DNA from: Antarctobacter heliothermus
Lineage (GTDB): Bacteria; Pseudomonadota; Alphaproteobacteria; Rhodobacterales; Rhodobacteraceae
Direction of reading: 5' to 3'
Length of the DNA: 40,180 nt
NCBI RefSeq assembly: GCF_900188425.1
Contig: NZ_FZON01000048.1
Span: forward strand, 1 to 40,180
How positions within the stretch are numbered: the stretch's first letter is position 1; every line of letters begins with the position of its first letter. The notes beneath the pieces are model-generated. The model worked only from the letters and a program-made list of their open reading frames with translations. It was not told where the DNA came from and did not search any database. The position numbers and the translations under genes are program-made. Positions 34,925-40,180 of this stretch are shown here, in pieces.

Positions 34925-35275
34925 ATGAAGAAGCGTATGCGACCCTTGTTTGGCATTGTGCTGGCGGTCATTCTGGCCGTGACCAGCCAGTCGGCCGCGT
35001 TTGCACGCGGTCAGGCGGGTCCGGCGGGCACGATGGTGATCTGCCGCGGTCTGACCGTGTCGACCGTTTTGGTGGACGCGGACGGGCAGCCGATGCAGGT
35101 GCAGCATATCTGCCCCGACGCTGCCTTGGCGCTGTTTGTCGCAACAGGCATGGTCCCGCCGCCGACAGCGCGTTCGTTGGTCTGGCGGTCGGTGACGTGG
35201 GATGCGCCGCCTCAAGTGAGCGGTTTGCTGGTATCGATAGCTGCGCGGGCCCGGGGCCCGCCCGCTTTTCTCTGA
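34925..35275 (+). CDS. Exported small protein with two conserved-looking cysteines (DUF2946-like)
   Basis: The product is 116 residues. A signal peptide (MKKRMRPLFGIVLAVILAVTSQSAAFA) precedes a mature part with TMVICRGLTVSTVLVDADGQP and VQHICPDAALALFV. The arrangement of one cysteine in VICRG and another in HICPD recalls short DUF2946-type proteins found beside copper-handling genes. The gene lies 43 bases before the PCu(A)C copper chaperone gene in the same direction, supporting a shared role in periplasmic copper handling. That role is inferred from context. Confidence 0.7.
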   Translation: MKKRMRPLFGIVLAVILAVTSQSAAFARGQAGPAGTMVICRGLTVSTVLVDADGQPMQVQHICPDAALALFVATGMVPPPTARSLVWRSVTWDAPPQVSGLLVSIAARARGPPAFL

Positions 35276-35318
35276 CGACGTGTTGCGAAACCTGACAGAG
35301 AAACCTGAGGATACCAAA

Positions 35319-35804
35319 ATGAACCTGAAGACCCTTTTCGTCGGCGCTGTTGCGCTGTCTCTTGCCACTCCTGCCCTTGCCGACATCGTGATCAAAGACC
35401 CCTATGCGCGCAGCTCTGGCCCCACGGCCAAGGCCGGTGCTGCCTTTATGGTGATCGAAAACACCGGCGCCGAGGATGACCGGCTGATCGGCGCAAGCTC
35501 TGAGATCGCGGTGCGTGTCGAATTGCACACGCACAAGGACATGGGCGAGGGCGTCATGCGCATGATGGAAGTGGAAGAAGGCTTTGCCGTGCCCGCCGGG
35601 GGCACCCACATGCTGCAGCGCGGTGGGGACCATGTGATGTTCATGGGCCTGAACGGGCCGATGGAGCAGGGCGAGGCCGTCACCGTCACGCTGACCTTCG
35701 AGAAGGCGGGCGAGATGGTGGTCGAGATCCCCGTCGACCTGGAGCGCAAGCCGATGCACGGCATGGGAGCGGGCATGGGCCACGGCATGGGCGCCAGCAA
35801 CTAG
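35319..35804 (+). CDS. Periplasmic copper chaperone PCu(A)C
   Basis: The 161-residue exported protein has a signal peptide MNLKTLFVGAVALSLATPALA. The PCu(A)C core follows: DPYARSSGPTAKAGAAFMVIENTG, LHTHKDMGEGVMRMMEVE, and HMLQRGGDHVMFMGLNGPM. These fit the HX(n)MX(n)HXM copper-binding pattern. The C terminus (MHGMGAGMGHGMG) is rich in methionine and histidine, likely a second copper site. Such proteins deliver Cu(I) to cytochrome c oxidase assembly. An ATG after GAGGATACCAAA sets the start. Confidence 0.92.
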   Translation: MNLKTLFVGAVALSLATPALADIVIKDPYARSSGPTAKAGAAFMVIENTGAEDDRLIGASSEIAVRVELHTHKDMGEGVMRMMEVEEGFAVPAGGTHMLQRGGDHVMFMGLNGPMEQGEAVTVTLTFEKAGEMVVEIPVDLERKPMHGMGAGMGHGMGASN

Positions 35805-35833
35805 GCCCCGCCAAGACGGGGCGCAGTCCCGTC
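35805..35833. terminator. Bidirectional hairpin between the copper chaperone and Sir2 genes
   Basis: GCCCCG/CGGGGC (35805-35810 with 35817-35822) and the alternative GACGGG/CCCGTC (35815-35820 with 35828-35833) overlap in the 29-bp gap between convergent genes. The gap seems to serve as terminator for both. Confidence 0.6.
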
Positions 35834-36550
35834 CTACACAAACGGCAGGCGGCGCGCGCCGCCTGTCAAAAGGCTATCCACCCAGCGTGGCACGATATCG
35901 GTTGCGGGTCCGATATGGTGGCTGTCAAACGCGCGTGAGATTTCAGTCCGGTCCAGATTGAGTTCGACCGTTTCGGCCCCGGATTGCGCCGCTTCAGCCA
36001 CGAACCCCGCTGCCGGGTAGACCTGACCTGAGGTTCCGATGGCTGCAAAGATCGCGCAGTCTTGCAGGTGCTTGTCGATCGCTTCCATGTGATAGGGTAT
36101 CTCCCCGAACCAAACGATGTCCGGGCGAGCGGCGGGCGCGTGGCAGTGAGGGCACATGTCCTGTGGTGTCATTTCGGACGGGGCAGGCCAGCGGTGATCG
36201 CAGGCGGCGCACAGCGCTCCGGTCAGGATTCCGTGCATGTGGATCGCGGTTGCGCCCGCCTTTTCATGCAGTCCGTCTACGTTTTGCGTGACAAGGATGA
36301 CTTCGTCCGGCCAGCGCTGCTGAAGCCGCGCAAGGGCGTCGTGGGCGGCATTTGGCGTAGCTTCGGCAGCCTGCTGGCGGCGCGCGTTGTAAAAGGCATG
36401 GACCAGGCGCGGATCACGGGCAAAGCCCTTTGGCGTGGCCACGTCCTCGATCCGGTGTTGCGCCCAAAGCCCGCCTTCATCGCGAAAGGTGCCCAGCCCG
36501 CTTTCTGCCGACAGGCCCGCCCCGGTCAGTATGACGATCTTTCCGCTCAT
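35834..36550 (-). CDS. cobB: NAD-dependent protein deacylase (Sir2/CobB)
   Basis: The 238-residue class III sirtuin has an NAD site GAGLSAESGLGTFRDEGGLW at 10-29 and TQNVDGLHEKAG. The catalytic base is H106 in IHMHGIL, and the zinc cysteines are C114/C117 and C133/C136. FYNARR places Y54 and R57 where SIRT5 and E. coli CobB recognise succinyl- and malonyl-lysine, so desuccinylase activity is expected beside deacetylation. ATG 36550 is used; the long upstream open frame overlaps the phosphatase gene. It is divergent from the LMW phosphatase, 42 bases apart. Confidence 0.95.
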   Translation of the reverse strand: MSGKIVILTGAGLSAESGLGTFRDEGGLWAQHRIEDVATPKGFARDPRLVHAFYNARRQQAAEATPNAAHDALARLQQRWPDEVILVTQNVDGLHEKAGATAIHMHGILTGALCAACDHRWPAPSEMTPQDMCPHCHAPAARPDIVWFGEIPYHMEAIDKHLQDCAIFAAIGTSGQVYPAAGFVAEAAQSGAETVELNLDRTEISRAFDSHHIGPATDIVPRWVDSLLTGGARRLPFV

Positions 36551-36592
36551 CACGGCTCCCTTGCTGAAAAGTGTCCCGGTCGGTAGGACCAG

Positions 36593-37045
36593 ATGATGTC
36601 CCACCGTATCCTCTTTGTCTGTCTCGGCAACATCTGCCGGTCCCCGACCGCCGAGGCCGTCGTGCGGGCCAAGGCGGACGCTCAGGGGGTGCCCGTTGAA
36701 CTGGACAGCGCCGGAACCGGTAACTGGCACAGCGGCGCGCCGCCCTATGGTCCGATGCAGGATGTGGCCCGGGCGCGAGGATATGACATGTCAGACCTGC
36801 GCGCCCGCCAAGTGTCCTCTGACGATTTCGGTCGCTTCGAACTGATCGTGGCGATGGACGCACAGAACCTGGATGACCTGAACGCCCTTGCGCCGAGGGC
36901 GGGCGGGGCGCGCATCAGGCTGATGACCGATTTTGCTGCCAGCGGTGACGCGACGCAGGTGCCCGATCCCTATTTCACACGGGACTTCGATGGCGCGTTG
37001 GATTTGATTGAGCGTTGCGCTGACGGCCTGTTGCGTCAGTTGTAG
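36593..37045 (+). CDS. Low-molecular-weight protein-tyrosine phosphatase
   Basis: The 150-residue protein has the CX5R P-loop at C10-R16 in LFVCLGNICRSPTAEAV and the general acid aspartate in VPDPYFTRDFDGALDLIERC. It hydrolyses phosphotyrosine in bacterial signalling or polysaccharide control; no capsule genes are nearby. Two in-frame ATGs (36593 and 36596) are equivalent, with a TAGGA ribosome binding site. The gene converges on the small membrane protein with a 10-base overlap. Confidence 0.93.
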   Translation: MMSHRILFVCLGNICRSPTAEAVVRAKADAQGVPVELDSAGTGNWHSGAPPYGPMQDVARARGYDMSDLRARQVSSDDFGRFELIVAMDAQNLDDLNALAPRAGGARIRLMTDFAASGDATQVPDPYFTRDFDGALDLIERCADGLLRQL

Positions 37046-37215
37046 AGACGGCGCGCGACAAGCCAGGACACGGGGGCGGCCAACACAAAACCGACCGCCG
37101 CCGCGATGAGGATCGGCATGAGCGTGTCATGGCCCGCCACAAGAACGGCGATGATCATCGTTCCGGCAAGGCTGGTGGAAATCAGAGAATAGAGCAAACT
37201 GGCCAAACGAAACAT
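37036..37215 (-). CDS. Small two-helix membrane protein (59 aa), often labelled CTP synthetase
   Basis: The sequence MFRLASLLYSLISTSLAGTMIIAVL and TLMPILIAAAVGFVLAAPVS predict two membrane helices and a positive C terminus (WLVARRLYN). Very similar short proteins in Rhodobacterales are, as I recall, carried in databases as CTP synthetase. Nothing here resembles the CTP synthase enzyme, so that name should be treated as a transfer error. Function unknown. ATG 37215 is the only reasonable start. Confidence 0.8.
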   Translation of the reverse strand: MFRLASLLYSLISTSLAGTMIIAVLVAGHDTLMPILIAAAVGFVLAAPVSWLVARRLYN

Positions 37216-37356
37216 GGCATTCTCCTGAACTGCATAAGTGTGCGACACATAGTGTTGGCGGCATGCGAATTCCTTGATCTGGGTCAGGCGCGGCTTGATC
37301 GGCACGCGGGACTGCCGTATTTTCCCGACAACGAATTTGACCAAACGGATAGTCCC

Positions 37357-38214
37357 ATGCGCAACTTTGCTATTTTGACCGCTTGCGCTCTCGCGCTCGC
37401 GGCCTGCGATACAACGGGCTACATTGCCCAGAGCAGCCGGGCCGACGCGCCGGAACTGTCCTGTCTGACCCGGCCACAGGGGGGGTGTACCTTTAGCCAG
37501 TCGCCCCTGCGCGTCCTGCCAGAGCCGGTCGAATTGCCAAAACGTCCCTACAAGTTCTTTCCCACAGCCGGGCCGCTGAACTTTGTCGATGCGCGGGGCA
37601 ACAGTTGGGTGGCTCCGCCGCGAACGCTGACTGACGGCGCATCGATCCCCAAGATATTTGTCTCGATTGTTGGCGATCCGACCGCGCCAGAGTTCATCAA
37701 TGCGGCGGCCGTTCACGATGCCTACTGTGGCGTCGGGAATGAATCGGGGGCCATGTTCCATCGTGCCAAATGGGAAGACGTACATGTCATGTTCTATGAC
37801 GGCCTGATTGTTGGCGGCACGCCAGAGATCCGCGCCAAGATCATGTTCGCGGCGGTCTGGCTGGGGGGACCGCGATGGGCACCGCCTGCGGGGGCTGTGG
37901 TGTCGACACAGGGCCGGGCCGACGGGCGTTCGGTTTCCTACGTCAACCCGTTGGATCGGGTGCCGATCCCGCGCAAGCAAGAGGCGATGCGCCGGGTCAA
38001 AAGCTATATCGAGTCCACCCGCCCGCCGCTGCCGCGCCTGATCGCCTACCTTCGGCAAGTGGAACGCGAGATGTTGCAGGAGGTCTGGTCGCTGGCCTAC
38101 GAAGAAGGCCAGAATGGCGAGACCGACTACTTTGAGGAAACACCGGAAGACGACTACGCCCCGGACGTGGGATATCCGGAGGAACCGGACGGGACCACGG
38201 GACTGGGCGAGTAG
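37357..38214 (+). CDS. DUF1353 lipoprotein
   Basis: The 285-residue protein has a lipoprotein signal (MRNFAILTACALALAACDTT, lipobox LAAC). The DUF1353 core follows: FVDARGNSWVAPPRTLTDGASIPKIF, then INAAAVHDAYCG with a conserved histidine-aspartate pair. DUF1353 members are found in phages and bacteria and resemble peptidase-fold proteins; the activity is unproven. The acidic C-terminal tail (EETPEDDYAPDVGYPEEPDG) is unusual. It is outer-membrane or periplasm-anchored if the lipobox is used. Confidence 0.85.
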   Translation: MRNFAILTACALALAACDTTGYIAQSSRADAPELSCLTRPQGGCTFSQSPLRVLPEPVELPKRPYKFFPTAGPLNFVDARGNSWVAPPRTLTDGASIPKIFVSIVGDPTAPEFINAAAVHDAYCGVGNESGAMFHRAKWEDVHVMFYDGLIVGGTPEIRAKIMFAAVWLGGPRWAPPAGAVVSTQGRADGRSVSYVNPLDRVPIPRKQEAMRRVKSYIESTRPPLPRLIAYLRQVEREMLQEVWSLAYEEGQNGETDYFEETPEDDYAPDVGYPEEPDGTTGLGE

Positions 38215-38305
38215 CGCGCGCCGCGCGAAAATGATCAGGATCAATGCGGTTCCCGAGAGGGCGACTATGCTCGCCTGCCAAGGCATTCACCTTGGGAGAC
38301 GTGAC

Positions 38306-38584
38306 ATGATCACGCTGGACGACATCGAAGACATGACCTGCCTCAGCCGCGAAGAGATCGAGGCGGTGGCCGAACATGATGGCCTGCCGGACGTCAACGC
38401 GACCTGTCTGGCCGAATATATGATGCATGAGCATCACGGGGCGGCCAAGCTGCAGCAGATGATTTGCGAGGATATTCGCGAGGCGCTGCATAAGGGAAAC
38501 AAGGCCCACGCCAAGGATCTGTACGTCGTGCTGCATCACTTCTTGCGGGCGCATCCCGAGGCGGCGCGGGGGGCGCAGGCCTGA
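38306..38584 (+). CDS. Conserved hypothetical protein (92 aa)
   Basis: The protein MITLDDIEDMTCLSREEIEAVAEHD continues with MMHEHHGAAKLQQMICEDIREAL and AHAKDLYVVLHHFLRAHPEAA. It is all-helical in appearance and rich in His, Glu and Asp. I recognise close relatives in Roseobacter genomes as hypothetical proteins, without a function. ATG 38306 is preceded by GGGAGACGTGAC, a reasonable ribosome binding site. Possible metal binding through the histidines is only a suggestion. Confidence 0.75.
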   Translation: MITLDDIEDMTCLSREEIEAVAEHDGLPDVNATCLAEYMMHEHHGAAKLQQMICEDIREALHKGNKAHAKDLYVVLHHFLRAHPEAARGAQA

Positions 38585-38598
38585 GGGTGTGTCTGGCG

Positions 38599-38616
38599 CT
38601 GTCCACGCGTGGACAG
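38599..38616. repeat. Palindrome CTGTCCACGCGTGGACAG, copy 2
   Basis: This is a perfect 18-bp palindrome 14 bases after the preceding stop codon. Its core is shared with the imperfect palindrome at 826-841. It is followed by CCCCC..GGGG and an AT-rich patch. Confidence 0.65.
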
Positions 38617-38682
38617 ATTCCCCCCCGTTAAAAATCAAGGGGTTACAGAGGCGGTTTTACCTGCGCTTAACCTTTGACCGGC

Positions 38683-39027
38683 TCAGAGGCCGGGACAGAT
38701 ATAGACGATGGTCAGACCCGGACCGGCCAAAGCGATGGCGTAGCTGGTGCCGGTCTCGCCTGAAAAGGGCACGGGCTCAGGCTCACTGCTGGGGGCGGGA
38801 CCAGGCAGGATCTGCCCCGCGCTGGTACGGATGACGATCGCGCCGGGTCCAAGGTTATAGAGCGTCCATGTATGCGCCGGCGCGTTCATCGGGATGGACA
38901 ACGCGGGATCGTTCAGATCATGACCAAGGCATTCCTGCGGCTGCGCGGCCAGAGGGGCGGCAACGGGGCCGACCAGGGCCATGACCAGCGCCGAGGTGGA
39001 CACCAAGGATGTGCTTTTGCGGAACAT
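38683..39027 (-). CDS. Exported hypothetical protein (114 aa)
   Basis: It has a signal peptide MFRKSTSLVSTSALVMALVGPVAAPLAA and a short mature region beginning QPQECLGHDLNDPALS. A Pro/Ser-rich loop (GPAPSSEPEPVP) and a C-terminal IVYICPGL complete it. Two cysteines, in ECLGHD and YICPGL, could form a disulfide. No family is recognised. ATG 39027 is set by the signal peptide. Confidence 0.7.
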   Translation of the reverse strand: MFRKSTSLVSTSALVMALVGPVAAPLAAQPQECLGHDLNDPALSIPMNAPAHTWTLYNLGPGAIVIRTSAGQILPGPAPSSEPEPVPFSGETGTSYAIALAGPGLTIVYICPGL

Positions 39028-39143
39028 GCGAGACTCTCCCCCCGTATGGGATGCGGAGAGTAGTGCGTTGCGGCTTGGGGGGCAATGATGGGGAGGGGGC
39101 GTGGTTTCACGGACCATTAACCCTCTTTGGGCGAGGATGGCGC

Positions 39144-39728
39144 ATGTCCCGCTACATCCGTCCCAAGGTTTCCGGCGCGCGCGTGTTCTTTACGGTCACT
39201 CTTGTGGACCGTGGAAGCGACTCATTGGTGCAGGAGGTTGACCTCTTGCGGGATGCGGTGCGCAGGACGCGGGCCGAGCGGCCATTCGAGATCGAGGCTT
39301 GGGTGGTCCTGCCGGATCACCTGCATTGCATCTGGCAGATGCCTGCGGGGGACAGGGCGTATGGCCGACGATGGGGGGCAATCAAGGCGCGGTTCACGAT
39401 GGCGGTGCGGGAAAAATATGCCTCTGATGATGGGTGTAGGCCGGGCTTAAGCCCGGCTTACCCAAAGATGCCAAGTGAATTGCCCGTTGTTCGGTCTGGG
39501 CGGTTTGCCGGGCTGAAGCCCGGCCTACGGGAGACCAAGCGCGAAGCGGCTGTTTGGCAGCGGCGGTTCTGGGAGCATCATATTCGGGACGAGGCGGATT
39601 TCGCGGCGCATCTACGGTATTGTTGGATCAACCCGGTGAAGCATGGGTTGGTCGAGCGGGTTGAGGATTGGCCGTATTCGTCTGTGCATCGGGATGCGCG
39701 GTTTAAGGCGGGGATGGATTTGGCATAG
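39144..39728 (+). CDS. REP-associated tyrosine transposase (RAYT, IS200-like HUH nuclease)
   Basis: The 194-residue protein is of the Y1 transposase (COG1943) type. MSRYIRPKVSGARVFFTVTLVDRG opens the fold. The metal-binding HUH is H59-L-H61 in LPDHLHCIWQMP. IKARFTMAV, VWQRRFWEHHIRDEADFAAHLRY and CWINPVKHGLVERVEDWPYSS are the diagnostic late segments; the catalytic tyrosine may be the one in RYCW. RAYTs nick REP hairpins that start with GTAG. Residues 98-129 are encoded by two REP units lying inside the gene (39436-39461 and 39503-39528). The frame remains open across them. The gene is AT-neutral and follows a GGCGAGGATGGCGC leader. Confidence 0.88.
   Translation: MSRYIRPKVSGARVFFTVTLVDRGSDSLVQEVDLLRDAVRRTRAERPFEIEAWVVLPDHLHCIWQMPAGDRAYGRRWGAIKARFTMAVREKYASDDGCRPGLSPAYPKMPSELPVVRSGRFAGLKPGLRETKREAAVWQRRFWEHHIRDEADFAAHLRYCWINPVKHGLVERVEDWPYSSVHRDARFKAGMDLA
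39436..39461 (+). repeat. REP unit 1 inside the RAYT gene
   Basis: GTAG is followed by the perfect palindrome GCCGGGCTTAAGCCCGGC and TTAC. It is read in the sense direction of the gene and encodes part of RPGLSPAY (residues 99-106). Confidence 0.85.
39503..39528 (-). repeat. REP unit 2 inside the RAYT gene, inverted
   Basis: On the minus strand it reads GTAG then GCCGGGCTTCAGCCCGGC then AAAC. It faces unit 1 across 41 bases, forming a BIME-like inverted pair. In the RAYT frame it encodes AGLKPGLR (residues 122-129). Confidence 0.85.
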
Positions 39729-39750
39729 GTGCGTGATTTCACGCACCTAT
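39725..39750 (+). repeat. Hairpin ATAGGTGCGTG-ATTT-CACGCACCTAT
   Basis: Perfect 11-bp arms with a 4-base loop overlap the RAYT stop codon (TAG 39726-39728). It may double as the transcription terminator. Confidence 0.75.
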
Positions 39751-39764
39751 GGATGCGGCGGAGT

Positions 39765-39784
39765 GGTGCGTGCGAGCACGCACC
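39765..39784 (+). repeat. Hairpin GGTGCGTGC-GA-GCACGCACC
   Basis: Perfect 9-bp arms with a 2-base loop share the GGTGCGTG/CACGCACC core with the hairpin at 39725-39750. It therefore belongs to the same, second repeat family. Confidence 0.7.
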
Positions 39785-39847
39785 TGACGCTTGCTGGGCT
39801 TGGATCAAAGTTCAATTGATTTCTTGATCACTTTTTCATCTTCGACG

Positions 39848-39863
39848 GGCTTTGTTGCGCAAA
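39848..39863. mobile_element. Terminal inverted repeat of an IS5-family (IS903-group) element
   Basis: GGCTTTGTTGCGCAAA matches the style of IS903-group ends (GGCTTTGTTG). It marks the inner edge of the element that continues off the right side of the window. The other end is not visible. Confidence 0.7.
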
Positions 39864-39901
39864 GTCGGTAACGTCCGGAGTTCCCCTTTCCCCGGACGCA
39901 A

Positions 39902-40180
39902 TTATCCCACAGGCTCTGTGACGGGTATGCCGAGCGCGGTGTAGCCGTTGAGCACGGCGGCGCGGATCTGAAGTTCGGCGACCTGACGATCGAAGTCGCG
40001 CGCCATGAGGCTCTGCCCCAGCAGCTTCACGCAATGCATCTTCGTCTCGGCGCGGCTTCGTCGGTGGTATCCGCTCCATTTTCTCCAGATGGCGCGGCCA
40101 AGGTATTTCGAAGCGCGCAGCGCCTCGTTCCGAGCGATAGCCCCTGCAGTCGATGGCTTCCACGGCTTGGCATTCTTGCG
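39902..40180 (-). CDS. IS5-family transposase (IS903 group), C-terminal 92 residues
   Basis: The minus frame is open from the window edge to TAA (39902-39904). It reads RKNAKPWKPSTAGAIARNE, ALRASKYLGRAIWRKWSGYH, RRSRAETKMHCVKLLGQSL, and MARDFDRQVAELQIRAAVLN. The final GYTALGIPVTEPVG is typical of this transposase group. The catalytic DDE glutamate is likely the E in RAETKMHC. The N-terminal part lies outside the window, so intactness cannot be judged. It is 38 bases inside the terminal repeat. Confidence 0.92.
   Translation of the reverse strand, partial: RKNAKPWKPSTAGAIARNEALRASKYLGRAIWRKWSGYHRRSRAETKMHCVKLLGQSLMARDFDRQVAELQIRAAVLNGYTALGIPVTEPVG

Noticed and set aside
37129-37356. N-terminal extension of the DUF1353 protein
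   Set aside because: The lipoprotein signal starting at 37357 defines the real N terminus; the extension is antisense to the 59-residue gene.
39436-39528. CRISPR-like repeat and spacer arrangement
   Set aside because: Only two units, in inverted orientation, inside a coding sequence; they fit REP/BIME units.

Overview
The window looks like a chromosomal segment of a marine alphaproteobacterium of the Rhodobacteraceae (Roseobacter group). This is inferred from the high GC content, the very high third-position GC, and the character of the proteins: the argD-argF pair, MeaB, a PCu(A)C copper chaperone, a YcjX/YcjF pair, and several roseobacter-type conserved hypotheticals. No rRNA, tRNA, CRISPR array or phage module could be recognised by eye. 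Most of the window is ordinary core and shell genome, bounded by mobile DNA: the 3' end of an IS66-type transposase on the left (1-318) and the 3' part of an IS5-family transposase with its terminal repeat on the right (39848-40180).

Layout. 349-901 is a gene-poor, lower-GC strip. 902-7048 carries trmO, a malonyl-CoA synthetase (matB), a hybrid sensor kinase divergent from a LuxR-type response regulator, and a histidine-phosphatase-fold protein. 7049-19681 carries ileS, a small membrane protein, a FAD monooxygenase, a VIT/CCC1-type transporter, a large DUF2339 membrane protein, the translationally coupled ycjX-GNAT-ycjF operon, and truA. 19686-27818 carries a PhyH-type dioxygenase, a secreted three-repeat beta-trefoil protein, a coupled pair of uncharacterised proteins, an M20 amidohydrolase, a zinc alcohol dehydrogenase, a small membrane protein, a ribbon-helix-helix protein behind an AT-rich strip, and an aberrant M19 dipeptidase. 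28070-34820 carries argD-argF (ornithine and citrulline synthesis), hrpB, meaB and rpmB. 34925-39027 carries a secreted two-cysteine protein followed by a PCu(A)C copper chaperone, a Sir2 deacylase divergent from a low-molecular-weight phosphatase, and small lipoproteins, membrane proteins and hypotheticals. 39144-39784 is a RAYT (REP-associated tyrosine transposase) locus loaded with palindromes.

The most unusual signals are repeat-based. The RAYT gene contains, inside its own reading frame, two inverted REP units each starting with GTAG, and it is followed by two hairpins of a second family. A 53-bp dispersed repeat occurs twice in opposite orientation around argF-hrpB. A TGTCCAC/GTGGACA palindrome occurs near both ends of the window. 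Among the proteins, the ones worth a second look are the M19-family protein without most of its expected zinc ligands, the beta-trefoil protein with exact 51-residue periodicity, the uncharacterised coupled pair at 21252-23419, and the acetyltransferase embedded between ycjX and ycjF. All calls come from reading the sequence alone; no database search was run.
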